Shown here one piece after another: positions 47,456-60,815 of a DNA stretch of 64,000 bases; the first letter of the stretch is position 1, and each line of letters opens with the position of its first letter. The DNA is from Telopea speciosissima. Its lineage: Eukaryota > Streptophyta > Magnoliopsida > Proteales > Proteaceae. A program made the position numbers and the translations under genes. The stretch lies in NCBI RefSeq assembly GCF_018873765.1, contig NC_057926.1, positions 50,955,043 to 51,019,042 on the forward strand. The letters run 5' to 3'. The notes below the pieces were generated by a model, which did no database searches, was not told where the DNA came from, and saw only the letters and a program-made list of their open reading frames with translations.

Positions 47456-47560
47456 GCAGTGTTTGGTATGCATTCTTGGAATGCATTCTAGGTAGATTTC
47501 GCATTCTCGGATGATAAAAATAGGTGTTTTTATCGCCCCAGAATGCAAAATCGACTTAGA
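47456..47560. mobile_element. small foldback MITE, second copy of the 23.3-kb family
   Basis: It starts GCAGTGTTTGGTATGCATTC and carries GGAATGCATTCTA and a GATGATAAAAATAGG / TTTTTATCG hairpin, collinear with 23339-23450. The right end is degraded. Confidence 0.7.
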
Positions 47561-48615
47561 AACAAATGTAGAAAACAATATATTGTGTGAATTGCAGAAT
47601 GTTTTTTTCCCATTAAATTTCTTGGTAATCTATGCACAACAATGGACTAAAGGGTAAAAAGGAAGTATGTGTGGTCAATGGATATCTCCCTCTTACAGTC
47701 TATCTCCCCTCCTCTCTATCGTTCCTCTTTAAATATATTGGCTCCTCCTCTATCTTCCCATTAAATATATTGTTTCACTTTCTGCTATGGACTTGACATG
47801 TAAGATGTCAATATTAAACGACAGCATATAGATCCCTAACCTGCGCCACCCACTATATTTGCACGCCATTCATGTGCTGCCTCTCTATCTTCTGAAGTTG
47901 ACTCATCATTCTTCATTTTGCACACTTAACAAAGAAAGCTACTTCCCATCATCCCTTGTGATATTGAGTGATGGCAACTACTATTTCTATATTAGATCAT
48001 TTAGATGCTATAGGCCAAGACTTTGACATTTGAAATATTTGGGGATAGAATCCCTAATAGTTCTAGAATGAAACATGCAACATAAAAATTTAAAATGCAA
48101 CATGGACTAGGCATTAGACTAGACAGGGATCATAATAATTAACAAAGCTTTATTAAACAGACTTACCTATCCCATGTGTTATGAGAGGGGGCAATTTCTC
48201 TGTTTCTATATTTGATGTTATTGACCAAGCACTTTGCATGTGTTGTCAAATCCATATTTGTTCAATCTATGTTCTACACTCAAGATGAATCTAGAAGCTG
48301 GCCTGAACTCCTAAAACCTTTTTTGAATCACTAAAGTAATGGTAGACACTGTGATCCATTGATCCCTTCAGTCAGATTTGCATATTTTTAAAGGACTGAA
48401 TCAGATCAAGAGATTTTCCAAGGAAGAGCCAACTCTTCTAGAAGGTATGAGTTTATCTCATTTTTATTAATGTTTTTTTCAAATTGGAAGAATCAATTAT
48501 TCTAAGATGGTGATATGAATGAAAAACTACGTTTAACACACAAATATTAAAACAGGAAAAGTTTCTCTAGAACATCAGCCTAGCCTATACTTTCTCACAT
48601 GAAATTTTTTAAGGC
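47561..48615. other. intergenic, no gene recognised
   Basis: AT-rich unique-looking sequence. No coding, RNA or transposon feature could be supported. Confidence 0.5.
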
Positions 48616-48766
48616 TGATGTTCGTTGTGCCGCAACGCAGGCTATGCCCAGACATATGGGATGGGTATTTCTGCCATTCAAAGGGACAGGGTAATCATTT
48701 TTCTCATCACCATGTGTCTGGTCCCAGACTGCGCTTCGGCTCAGAGAACATTTGGCCAATTTCTTA
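48616..48766. mobile_element. foldback MITE
   Basis: The left arm TGATGTTCGTTGTGCCGC pairs imperfectly with the right arm, whose reverse complement is AAATGTTCTCTGAGCCGAAG. GCAACGCAGGCTATGCC on the left corresponds to GCGCAGTCTGGGACC on the right. Related ends lie near 30460 and 30860. Confidence 0.6.
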
Positions 48767-51700
48767 TTAAAATTTTCTCTTGTGAGCACCTATCCCCTTT
48801 TGTATACTTGCATAAAATATTAGATTTTAACCTATAAATAAAGATATAAAAACATATACAATTTGTTGCCCCTTTTCATTTGGGAAAAAAAGGGTGGGTA
48901 TATATTATGGAAGTCAATGAACACACCTCATTGGTGAAGTTTCAGCCACAAACAAATAAGAAATACCTCAAAAATGAATTCGAAATGGGGAGAAAAATAA
49001 ATGATACTCTTATAATTTTGTGAAACTGTAAACAAATGTTATAATAACTCTAATTGATTTTTGTATTAATGCATTTTGAGTGGACCTTGAAACGGATTAA
49101 AAAATAAAAAAGGGCCAAAGTGAACCAAATTTTAATAAATTAAATGTTTTTGTTATGGTCACTGAAACAAAATATTTCAAACCTTAAGTCAAAACAAAAT
49201 GAAATTGATGAAAACTAATTAAGATTTACATTTTCCCCATACAACTGGTAACCCCAAATGCAAACAAACATGAATCACGATATTAGGACTGCAGTCTTAA
49301 AATTAGATTTCAACCTAAAAGTTCAAGTTTTTGAGTTGGAACTTAACATGGTATCATAGCAAGGTGTAGCCTTCCAAAGGTAGAGGTGGTATTGAGAATA
49401 ATACTACATTGGTCAGTTTGGGACTTTAGGTATTTTCATATGATAGTTACGCTCCTCTATCTAATAAATCGAGCTTTTTATTGGAATCTAACACTTAACT
49501 ATTTGATAGTCGGTGGTAGTATTAGTCTATCAAGCAATTTGTAATTATCTCCCACCATCTAATCATCAGAGTTGGAACTCCATGGGACCACTTAATGAAT
49601 GTTTCCTTCCTAACTATTAATAGAAGAATAAATGGGAAGAATGAACATTATTAATGAGTCATTATTTGTAAGTATTAGCTACTAGTCCATCTACTTTCGG
49701 CGTGTGGTAGGACTTCTTTATGTTTATTTCAACTCTAATAAGGTTAATTAGTTTGGTATTGATGTTGATTTTGTTATTATATGGTTTTATTTTTCGTTCA
49801 CAATTTTATAAAATTGGGGGGGGGGGGGGTGTGTTCACTGTGGGGGGAGTGGGGCAGCGCATCCTCTGCCAACGCTCGGAAAACATTTTCCCATAAAATA
49901 AATACCGAGGGAGAGAGAGAGAGAGAGAATTGCAAAAGAGCTTTTCAAAAATGAAAGAAGAGAGGGTGAAAGCACAGGCAAAAGCAAAGGTATGGGAGAG
50001 GCTGGAGGGATCCATGGGGGAAGAGGAAGGGTGGAAGGGGGTAGCTATGGCCTACCACTTCACTTATTTGTTCAAAAGCTTCTTAAATCACTATCATTAC
50101 ATTTCCCATTCGGAGACACTTTTTTTTTAACTTAATACTTTTCCTTTCTCTGAAATCCTAAGCCTTTTGTGGACAGCTATGATTCATCATACACCCCTCC
50201 CTCTCTCCAATTTTGAATAAAGAATCCGAAGTTTTATAATAAGAAACTTTTAATTACTATTATCTTCAAATAGGGAATAAATCAATTCTTCAGAAAATAC
50301 TTTTTTCTTGTTTTTTTTTTTTTTGGGTGAGGGAGGGAAGGAGATTGCATGATCACTAATTCCCCAAGTCATGGTTATTATAAAGAGAAAGAAGTGAGGG
50401 ATATGATATGAGAAACTAAAATTTAGATGGTTAATGATAATTGCCTTATATCATACCTCCACAAGGGAAATGGATAACACCATTATAGGTTTCCATTCAT
50501 GTGAGAAACTATACTTTGTCTTTGTCCATGAAAGCCACAAGAAATAAAACCAAACAGTGGGAGTATGTAATAATCTCCCTATTTTCAAGTAGGTAGACAA
50601 AAGACAACATTGCATAACTTGTAAGATTTGTAGCTAAGCACCTATTAGACATTAATTTCTGAGCTAAATAATGGTTTTTTATTTTTTTGGGGTAGTTACA
50701 GAAGTGGATTTAATGGATTGGATTATCATGGATTTAAGTAAAATTAGGTAGACCCATCATACAAATGAAGGCTTATTATGTGGGTCATGCAGCACATCAT
50801 ATAAAGGCACCCCTAGGCCTTCAAATGGGTTCTAACATCAAAGAATAACCATATAAAGTTCTATGCATATTTTGGCTTTGACCCATCCAAGTTTGAACCC
50901 ATTGATAAAGACAATCTCTCTCTCTCTCTCTTAGGTTGTGGGGACTTGAGTTGCATTGCTGATCCATTCCACATATGAAGGCTTGTTTTGAAAGTTGAAT
51001 TGTTGATGATACCAAAGTGACATGGTCTCAGTTCTTTTCTTGCTGGTTCAGATGTGGCCAGGCTAGTTCTGCCGAGTATGGGCTATGGGAAACTGGATTG
51101 CTCATGAAGTCATGAGTCACGAGTCATGAGGTTGCTCATGGTCTACTGGATTGAACCCTCCCATCTTCATGCCTCTTTGGTCATAAAAGTAAAAGGTTGT
51201 GGCTTTACTATTTTTCCCCCTTTTGGAAGAAGGGGAGGAAGATAACAATTACATTTTTGAAAAGTAGAACAGCTTTGGTTTTTATTTTATTTTAGGGTAA
51301 AGTATACGTACCCTCCTAAAATACACCCAATATTCTTCATACCCCCTTAAGGTTCTGATAAGTTCACAAGCACCTCCTACAAATTCCACGTACCATTTCT
51401 ATTTTACCCCCTAAAGCCATTTAAGTCCACATCGTCAATTTTAGCTGTTAAATGCTAGCGTGAAGAGGTAAAGTACAGTTTTACCCTTTCTAGGATTAAA
51501 TTACCAAAATACCCTTAAGTTAAATAACAAAAAGACAGAATCTTTCAAAATGTAAAATACCCAAATCACCCTTTCTCCCTTTCCCTTTTCTCCTACTCTT
51601 TCCTTGCTTCTTCTCCTTGTCGCATACCCTAAAACCTCTCCTATTCTTGTCCAATGGTAGGGGTGAGATGGTCCTTTCACATGAGGAGGGGAGAAAGATG

Positions 51701-53250
51701 GACACAGGACGGACGGGCACCCTGGCAACATGCCCACTCTTTTCCCAATTTTATTTTTTTGAAAAATAGAAAGGGAGGAAATCAAGAATTACACATTTTT
51801 TAAAATTAAATTTTACGAAGCATCCAAGCAGCCCTTATTCTTTGCACCCTTTTTGTAGTTCCATGATAGGGACCATCCTCAACTTTATCTGAGGAATTTT
51901 ATTTTATTTTCCAATCAAAAACTGAAGCATGAATCTTCACTTGGTCAAATAAGGGCAGTTTTGAGATAAGCATTAGAGTTGCTGTCAAATGCAAAATGTG
52001 ACAGTTATTGGGTCAAGCATGCCATTTTGTATTCTATATTCAACTCCATTTAATGACATTTTGATAAATTTATTAAAACTTTTTTTTTTTTGTAACAATA
52101 AATTTATTAAAACTTTGAATTAAAAGTTTGAGCAACTTTCCTTGCTTAATTTGGACTAAAATTTGGCCATGAAGATGTAATGGGACCCTCTATCATATGA
52201 ACCAACCAATGTACTTTAAGTGACAAACACTGAAGCATTATATTTCACTAGGCATAGTGGCACTTAGAACAACCTTTTTTAACGTGGTACTTTTAAAATT
52301 TAACTTTTAATGTCTTTCAAAATAAATAAATATATTCGAAACATATAAAATGTAATTAATATTACTATAGAGTAACCGATTATTGCAAAAACAGAGGAAT
52401 ACAACTAACTATTATTAAAGAATTTCATCTTTGGATAAAAACAAGGAAAGAGGCTGAATACCACAAAGAGATACTATAACTAATCATAAGATAATTTTTT
52501 CTTTTAAGATATATATATATATAGGGTAGACTTTTAAGAAATATATAAAGATACCTAATTTATGAAGATATTTAGAAATATAAAGAATGATTAATAAAGG
52601 ACCTTTTTTTTTTGGGTAAGAATTAATTAATTAATTAATTAAGGAACTTCAAGGATGGCAAATTGCCCTACTTTAAAAACAAGCAATGCGAATCAAGAAT
52701 TTAAACAATTTGTAACCCAACAAATGTGAAAAAAATAATAATGGCATCTTTGTTATTAATGAGAAATGAAATTTTTAGCTTTTATTTTTTAAAGATTAAA
52801 GATGTGTTTTTTTTTTTTAATAAGAAAATTAAACATCTAAAAAATGTAAAGAAGACAGGCATGATGAGAGTTGAGGGTCCGTAACATTTCATATTCTGGT
52901 GGAACCAACAACTCACCTTAAATATATATATATATGTATATAAATGTGACATTGTGACCACACCATTTCATTTCTATGGATGGTGGGTCCCTCTTGCGCG
53001 GGTGTTTGAACTTTGAAGAGGACAGATTTGGAATGTTTGGTTGTTAGGATAGTTCTACTCGAATTTAGGAATAAGATTAGCAAGGTTTAAATGCAATCTT
53101 CCTTTTGTTTTGACACTTAAGCAAGCTTTTATAACTCAGGAGAGGATCAGGGGATCCGATACATTTTGGGATTGGGTATCCTAATCACTAATTATTTTTT
53201 GGAAAGGGGTTTGTTGCATAGACATCCAAGGGGAAGGTGGAGGGTGGTCA
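48767..53250. other. long gene-free stretch with simple repeats
   Basis: It holds a poly-G patch (about 49817-49829), a (GA)n tract (about 49909-49927), (TA)n tracts near 52508 and 52922, and a (TTAA)n patch near 52620. From about 51295, a GGGTAAAGTATACGTACCC end followed by ACCCCCTTAAGG- and ACCCCCTAAAG-type words resembles the outer part of a Mutator-type terminal repeat. I found no matching second end. No coding gene is supported; the open frames are short or low-complexity. Confidence 0.5.
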
Positions 53251-53254
53251 TTTC

Positions 53255-53395
53255 AAGGCTGGCTCAAGGTCTCGTATGAGAACCATTCTCGTATGGCTTA
53301 AACCGCACAGATAGAATTCATTCATAAGAATGGTTCCATCTATCAGGCTCAGATTGTACGAGAATGGTTCTTTCTCGTACAAGAACTTAAGCTGC
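53255..53395. mobile_element. foldback MITE
   Basis: The left arm TCTCGTATGAGAACCATTCTC faces the right arm GAGAATGGTTCTTTCTCGTAC, with a further GAATTCATTCATAAGAATGG centre. The arms are about 25 bp and imperfect. I saw no confident target duplication. Confidence 0.6.
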
Positions 53396-54628
53396 CCTCG
53401 ATCATTTCACTGTCCCATGTGACTATGTGAGAGGATGTAGAAAGCTTTAGTGGGTGACTTTTTTCTTTTCCTACTTAGAATCTAATTCTTTCTACCGTTC
53501 CATCTCCTAAGTATAGGAAGGAGCGAAATTGCATTTAGTTACAATAAAATCATTCATGATTACACAGAGAAAAACCCTATAAAAATAACTCACATAATAA
53601 ATTGGGGGTTTCATACATCACTAATGTCTGCAACCACACAGGAGTGATGTATCGTATCAAGAATGGAAAGTATGGGTGGATGGCTCACATATGCTTCTTG
53701 GGTTTCGAATTTCAGACTTTTTTAAGTTTTAATGTAGTCCATTATTCAAATCGATAGAACTTTAATTTTAATTCTCTAAGTTCCTAATTGCTAGAGATTG
53801 GCAACATTAATTAATCATGATATGAGGGAAAACTTTGAATATGATTTTTTTTTGGGTAATAACTTAGCATATGATCCCTTTACCTAAAAAAACTTAGCAT
53901 ATGATCAAAGACACCAATTTTTGTAATTCATTTGATATGGTTAGTTTAGAGATTCCATTCCATACCTCAAAAAAAAACAGAGTTAACAGATTTAACTCTA
54001 GGGTTTGAAGAATTGGGACAGGATCGATCTATTTAGATTCTGGCCAATTTGACTTATTCGATTCTTGTTCACAATCTAACCCGATTTTTCATTAATCTTC
54101 CAGGTTTTTAAAAATCTGGATTGAATCAATTGATCATGATTATGGTCAATCTAGCTTGTACGATTCTTGTATGAAAACTAGGGTTAGGAATTAGGACTTG
54201 TTTTGATTGATTCCAATCGAATTCTCAATGACCCTAACCGATTTCAATCCGCTCCGAATCAAAATCAACTGAGACTGATTCCGATCTCAATTCCATGTAT
54301 AAATACTAATCAATCACATTCCAAATAAAGGGCCTAACACGAGTTTGAAATGACTTAGGTAAGATCAACAAATCAGAATTAAAGATTGAGAACTATCTTT
54401 AGTTCTCCCCCCCCCCCCCTCTCCTTTTTATAAAGAATCCATGCCTTGCACGAGTGTAATCCTAGCCATTCACTATATTGACTAATTGGTCAAAGATTGA
54501 TGAAAGAAGGCTACACTAACAGTTGCCCACATCCAGTCTACAAATCTGTTAAATTGGCCCAGAATTTTTAGTTTGCCAATGCAGAACTTCTACTTATCCT
54601 TTTTGAATATTATAGGATGGGCAGTTCT
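53396..54628. other. intergenic with a GATTC-rich repeat patch
   Basis: About 54000-54310 is enriched in GATTCC/CGATTC words like the repeat at 5385-6065. A poly-C run lies at about 54406-54419. No gene is recognised. Confidence 0.45.
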
Positions 54629-54910
54629 GTATGATGGTTTTAGTGCATGGTATCGGATTGAATGTCGATCATCTACAAAATCAATATGATATCGATACGT
54701 CATTGGTATGGAACGGCCATATTGAACATATTTGCCCATGATTTTTCTTTAAAAAAAGCAAGGTTTTTGACTGTTTTACCCTTGTCTGTACTGTCATTGA
54801 TACGATATCGACACAGCATTAGAATCAACAACTAGCAAAACTGTTATCTATCACCGGATATGATATGATACTGATACCGATACCGATACCGATACCTCAA
54901 ACCATGTTCT
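54629..54910. repeat. GATACC-rich dispersed repeat, possible MITE
   Basis: It begins near a GTGCATGGTATCGG word and ends in CCGATACCGATACC followed by TCAAACCATG. It carries ATCGATACG and GATATCGAC palindromic words. The right end, in reverse complement (CATGGTTTGAGGTATCGG), matches the left end of the element at 60581, so these are probably related. Confidence 0.5.
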
Positions 54911-55338
54911 GTATCCAATATTCCAATGTTTTTACATCTGTTTTTTTTTTTTAATTATTTTCATGGAATTCACATTTCACCAAAAAAAATGTAAAAATTA
55001 AAAAATAAATCCAGCAATCTCTCTCTGCATTCCTCTTCTTTTGCTTTGTCAAACCTTAAAAAAAATTCTTTCTTGAATTCCTCAGTTTCTCTCTCTCTCT
55101 CTGTAACTTCTTCGCCGAATTCTTTTCTCAGAGAGTCTTCTTTGGCACTCTCTATCGAATCTCTACTTCTCTACTTCTCTACTTCGTCATTACCGCCATC
55201 TTCGTTCCCATAAATATAGTCTCTTTTTTCTCTCTCCATTTCGTCTTCAATTCTTCATCTCTCGATCTCTTTCTCTCTCTTCCCTTCTGTAAATAACTAG
55301 AGAATAGAGCATCGGAAGGAACATCATCAGAATCATCC
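54911..55338 (+). promoter_or_regulatory. upstream and probable 5' UTR of the myosin-binding protein gene, CT-rich
   Basis: From about 55019 the sequence is strongly pyrimidine-rich with several CTCTCT tracts, as is usual for plant 5' UTRs. The coding start is at 55339. I cannot fix a TATA box or a transcription start. Confidence 0.5.
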
Positions 55339-58300
55339 ATGGCTGCCAACAAGTTTGCGACCATGTTGCACAGAAATACCCATAGAATTACTGTAGTTCT
55401 TGTCTATGCAGTCCTCGAATGGATTTTGATAATTCTTCTACTCCTTAACTCCTTGTTCTCTTATCTGATTTCAAAATTCGCCGATTTCTTCGGCCTTAAA
55501 TCTCCCTGCCTTTGGTGTTCCAGACTTGATCATGTGTTCGAGCCCGGAAAGAGTAGGGCTTCTTACAGAGATCTCGTTTGTGAAACCCATGCCTCTGAGA
55601 TTTCCAAATTGAGTTACTGTACCAAACATGGTAAGTTGGCTGTAGCTCAGGGTATGTGTGAGGATTGCTCGTCCTCTCGGCCAGATTCTCATAGTAAGAC
55701 ATACGACATCGGACGAAAGGTCGCTCTTTTTTCTTGGGTGAAACAGAAGAGCATGATTTCCCGTAATGGGGAGAAGCAGATTGAGGAGGGAGACAAGAAT
55801 TATAGGTGTTCATGCTGTGATGTGAGCTTGGATAGCAAACTTTGCTCTCCTTTTTTGCTACTCAAGCCTTCCTGGGGTGTTCTGGATTATGCCCAGAAAG
55901 CCAATTTGATTGCTTCTGCCATTGGTACGGACAACGATGGAGGTGAATACTCGGATCCCTGTAAATCTGATTGCCTCACAGATGAACATGAGATGGAAAG
56001 AATCAGAGGAGCAAATAGAGACGAAGTTGTTTATAATGACGATGAAGATGATGAAGGAGCGGAAGATGAACTTCAGATACCAACTGATGTTGATGAAAGT
56101 GATCGAAGAAGAGAAGAGGCAGAGGAGGACTGCTCCCATTGCAGAGAAATGTCGGGAGTCGAAGAAGAAAAAAAGAGTACTTTTGGGATGACAGAACAAA
56201 AGCCCATCGATGAGGTTGAGTCAAATGCCGAGATTCTGGGTTGTTCCAGAACAGATGCATCTGCTGAAATTTTTCATCCGCGTTTGGAGAATCCTGATGA
56301 TGTGGATGATCATCGCCTGGTGCCTGTCGAATTGATTGATTTTATGACTGCTGAAAACCAAAGCGTATCCAGTTGCAGAAAGGAAGATCAGAAGAAGCCT
56401 GAGCATCTGGAAGTAGTGTTAGGTTCTGAATCACTCATCGACTCCCAATTTAAATTCATTTCCACACAATTTGATTTCATACTCGAGAGGGGTAATATTT
56501 TAGAAGGGGCAGCAGCAGTGCCTTCAATAGATGAGAACACAATGTCTACAAAGCTTGAATTCATGGATTCATTTTTAGATGCTGATCAGAAGTACAGAGA
56601 TGGTTTTGAAGCGGCAGGAGGGAAGCAATCAGACGTTCGTCCAGGTATAAACACATTACAAATTTATCAAATTTAAAATTTCGATTAGTTATTTCTATAT
56701 TTGTGTCTGGGGAAAACAATAGCTTCAGCTTCCTTATAATAATCTATGATTCCTGGACATGTGCAGCATCAGAAGAAGCTGTTTCTGAATTGCTGGTAGA
56801 TATCAGATCAAAGATCTTGGCTACGACAGAGGAAGCATCTGATTGGCTGCAAGATATTGAGCTTGTTCCTTCTTTGCCATGTTTACAAGAAGATCAATCT
56901 TCCAAGGATCATGATAATGCTAGAAATTCTAAGCATTCTGATACTTTGTTGGTAGAAAGTGATCAAGGTAAGGCTCAAATTATCATTGTTACTCCAGTAA
57001 ATCCTCTTTATTCTCTGAAGTGTTCACATTTGTCATTCGATAGGAGCTAAGTTTATAATTTGTGTTACTACATTAGGTCCGAAGCAAGCTGAGGATGCAA
57101 CCATGGAAGACAGAAGCAAACTCTTTGATAGGGCTGAGCAGGGAATAAATAATCATTTATTCTTATATTCAGAAATCAATGAAGTTGATGAAGAGAGGAC
57201 ACCATCAACACCCACTTACATGGAAGGTCTCTATAACCTACATCAGAAGCTACTGTTACAACAGAAAAAGGAATTTGGAGCTGAGGAATCTCTGGATGGA
57301 AGTGTCATAAGTGAGTTTGAAGGAGGGGATGCGGTTCTGACTATTGAACGCCTAAAATCAGCTCTGAGAGAAGAACGCAAGGCTCTTCATGCTATGTATT
57401 CAGAACTAGAAGAAGAGAGGAGTGCCTCTGCAATAGCTGCCAACCAAACAATGGCTATGATAACTAGACTGCAGGAAGAGAAGTCTGCAATGCAGATGGA
57501 AGCTCTGCAATATCAAAGGATGATGGAAGAACAGTCTGAATACGACCAGGAAGCTCTGCAACTCTTAAATGATCTCATGGTCAAGAGGGAGAAGGAGAAG
57601 CAAGAGCTAGAGAAAGAGCTGGAAATATATCGCAAGAAGGCTCTTGATTATGAAACTAAAGGGCAAAGGACGATGAGAAGGAAGAACAGTAGTGGAAGGA
57701 GCAGAACTACATCTGCTTATTCTAGCAATGCGGAGGACAGCGATGAGTTATCTATTGATCTTAATCATGAAGTCAGAGATGAAGATGGCTTTTATAGCCA
57801 CAGAGAAAGCAGCAACAGCAGTCACTACACTCCTGGTGATGTAGTTCTAAATTTGGAGGATGTGGGGCTAGAGAGCACAAAGCATTTGAGCACGCTTAAT
57901 GAATCACTGTCCGACTTTGAAGAAGAAAGGATTTCAATTCTAGAGCAGCTCAAGGCACTGGAGGAGAAGCTCTTCACATTGGATGATGACGAGGAACAAT
58001 TCTTTGAGGACATAAGACCAATGGAACATATTCTGGAACAGAATGGCGAAGAGTTGAATGAAAAATCAGACTTCAGCCATCAAGAAGCAAATGGTGTTGC
58101 AAATGGTTTCTCCGATGACATGGATGTCAAACATCATCAAGAGAGAAGAAACATGGGTGCAAATGGAAAGAAGCTCCTTCCCCTTTTTGATGAGATTAGT
58201 ACAGAAAATGACAATGGTATACTGAATGGACATCATGGAGAGCCTAATGGTATACTCTTGCAGAACTCTCTGGTTTCCAAGTTCACACCGGACAACAGGA

Positions 58301-58506
58301 GGACTGCTATTGAAGAGGAGGTGGATCATCTCCATGAGAGGCTACAGGCTCTTGAGGCAGATAGGGGGTTCCTGAAACACTGCATGAGCTCCTTGAAGAA
58401 AGGAGACAAGGGGATGGATCTTCTCCAGGAGATATTACAACACCTTCGCGATCTAAGGTCTATAGAACTGCGTGCGAGGAATATGAATGATGGTGCTCTA
58501 GCATAA
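55339..58506 (+). CDS. membrane-anchored myosin-binding protein, GTD-binding (DUF593) family (3 exons, 978 aa)
   Basis: Exons are 55339-56644, 56767-56967 and 57077-58506, all with phase-1 junctions and GT-AG borders, totalling 2937 nt. The start MAANKFATMLHRNTHR precedes a hydrophobic segment at residues 17-46 and the conserved FFGLKSPCLWCSRLDHVF with a CxxC pair (Cys57, Cys60), the hallmark N-terminus of plant MyoB-type receptors. An acidic, low-complexity middle region follows. The GTD-binding coiled coil lies at about residues 588-691 (AVLTIERLKSALREERKAL, YSELEEERSASAIAANQTMA, MQMEALQYQRMMEEQSEYDQ). A further coiled coil is near the C-terminus (IEEEVDHLHERLQALEADRG). The family binds the globular tail of myosin XI and links it to membrane compartments during cytoplasmic streaming. 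It resembles MYOB1-3; I cannot assign the subtype. A possible 3' UTR intron lies at 58539-58763. Confidence 0.93.
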
Positions 58507-60580
58507 GACTACTTAATTGTTTCTTGAGTAGATAATTGGTAAGACATACCCCCTTCTCTCCATGTTTTGTGATACACTAGAGTTCATTTCTCATTGTTCT
58601 GTACCACTCAATTTGTCAATGCCAACCATCTTGTGCTTGTGTTCATGCAACTCCATTGGCATTTTAAAGTTCTGGTTGGCATAGATCTTATTCACTACAC
58701 TAATTTCTGTTGCTCAGTAAAACTCTAAGTAGCTGATGTATTTCATCTGCTTGATACGTGCAGAGCAATTTCTTGGAGTTGATCAATTACAGTCCAGATT
58801 CAAGTGGGACGAGCTCTTGGCCCGCGGTGACCATACAAGACTAGATGCAGAATGAATTTTGCATCTTTTACAAATGGGAAGCCTCCCCCCCCCTGAAGAA
58901 AGGGAGGCTTCTGGTATGGTCGGTTTGATGTTGGTCCATGAGGAGCAGACTGGGAATGAAGTCTGCCTCCTTTTCCTTTTCTTTTGGCTTCCAAGAAAGC
59001 CCAAGTTTTTGTGGCTTGAACCCATCAAAACCTTTTGCAGGGAAAGGTGGAAGATGGGGAAGCAGGGAGGTGAGTGTGTGTATGTTTAGGTCAGTCAGGT
59101 CAGGCCACCCTGTCATTGTAAGTGTGAGAAATCCTGGCTTGCAAAGTTTGAGAGATCCAACCAAGATTCTTGTGCCAGGAAGGCAACATTAGTTTTATAT
59201 GCAGATAGGACTAGTAGAGTCTCTCCTTTTCAAAATTTTTTATTATTTTGGAGAAGGGAGAGGAGTGTTAATTCTTTCTCTCCCACATCTTTGCGTCATT
59301 ATATCATATTGGTTTTGGCTTTTTGGTGGTCTTAGTTGGATTTCTTTGTACAATATATGTATCCATCTGTATGTATATGAGTGCTGAGACTGATTTTGCA
59401 GTTGCTGATATCATTACATCGATACTGTAGATGGATTAGAAAAATAAGAGCAAAGATTGCTTTCACAATATATTATGCTCTAAGCAACAATAATCAATGG
59501 CATCCGCTAATGAATAAAGAAGTTATAAAGTTGTTCTCTGTGGGTTCAAATGCTAAATAAGAGAAACATTGTTGGCGGCATTCAAAAAGATGGTCCATAA
59601 AATTTCCTGGCAGGTAGCAAATTTTGTATTTTCTAATGAGGTCCAATGAGGAAATGGATAAGGAAATTGAAAGGGGATGGGGTGGTTGGTGTTGGTTAGT
59701 AACAGATCGACCTATCCCTTTTAAGGTTCCCTTGCTAACATATAGAAGGTTGGCTAGCAGCTATCAACCCTCTGTGACTTAGGGAGGCATTCTTGTAGGT
59801 TGGCCTGCCTTGGGGATCAAGCAAATGCTGGCTAGAACTATGAAAAGACACTTGGCTGTTGGGGTTCTACATGAAAATAACGATCCCACATTGGATGTAA
59901 GTTTTACATTGATTTGGGCATCCATCAGAGCCAGGAAACGGAGAAATTCCCTCGGGGAAGATTTCAATTCTCATATGTGCTCGTAATTGGAGGGAAAGAT
60001 TGTTGAAATTCCACACGAAAGCAACAATCCCACATTAAATATAAGTAATTGACATCAAGTATACCCCTTCTAAGACATCCGATAAACCGAGGGCTTATAA
60101 CTTATGACCACTTGATGGCTGCCTGATGAGCTGAGAGTTGAAAGTTAAGATCTTACTCTTAGCAATGCTAATAAGCTATGTTGCTTTGGCTACACAAGTG
60201 GACTCCTTGAACTCTGTCTGCCCAAGATGAGATATTGTTTGTTATTATTCTTTGAGAATTAAAATAATGTCTCTTACTTAAGAAAATCACCCACATAAGA
60301 GCTGACGTGATAATCAACTATACTATGACACCCATTATTTAGTATTTACTGACCCATTGCTCACATAGTAGAGATTGTGGCCAAGCAGTCATTATCCATG
60401 GCAACCAATTTCTTATTGAAGAGGTCTAGGCCAAATGTCAACGATCAAACACGTCATGAACAACTCTCTTTTTAAGTATGGAAAAATGCCTAAGGAATAC
60501 AGTATGCTACATTTCATGCCGGCATTCATTTTCCCAAACTAATGGCTAAGCTCTAAAATGGTATGGGTTGGGCTGCTGAT
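58507..60580. other. 3' flank of the myosin-binding gene and intergenic sequence
   Basis: A donor-like AATTG|GTAAGAC (58539) and an acceptor-like ACGTGCAG (ending 58763) suggest a 225-nt 3' UTR intron. Sequence to about 59400 may still be UTR. The region 59840-60050 has two similar AACGATCCCACATTGGATG / AACAATCCCACATTAAATA segments about 150 bp apart, possibly LTR-derived. No coding gene is recognised. Confidence 0.45.
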
Positions 60581-60751
60581 GGCATGGTTTGAGGTATGGA
60601 TTGGATCGGCCGATATTGACTAGATCGGATTGGTATCGGTCGAGGCCAATCCTGAGATTTGACCGATACAACAAGGTTTGACTGGATCGTTGATTGGATT
60701 GCCCAACTCGGTTGGATCGGTCGATCTAATTCGATCCTTGGTCGATCCAAC

Positions 60752-60815
<64 letters not shown>

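Noticed and set aside
55858-56406. Overlapping long open frames opposite and alongside the myosin-binding protein exon
   Set aside because: They are shadows of the acidic, GA-rich coding sequence in other frames; only the 55339 frame has family motifs and splice continuity.
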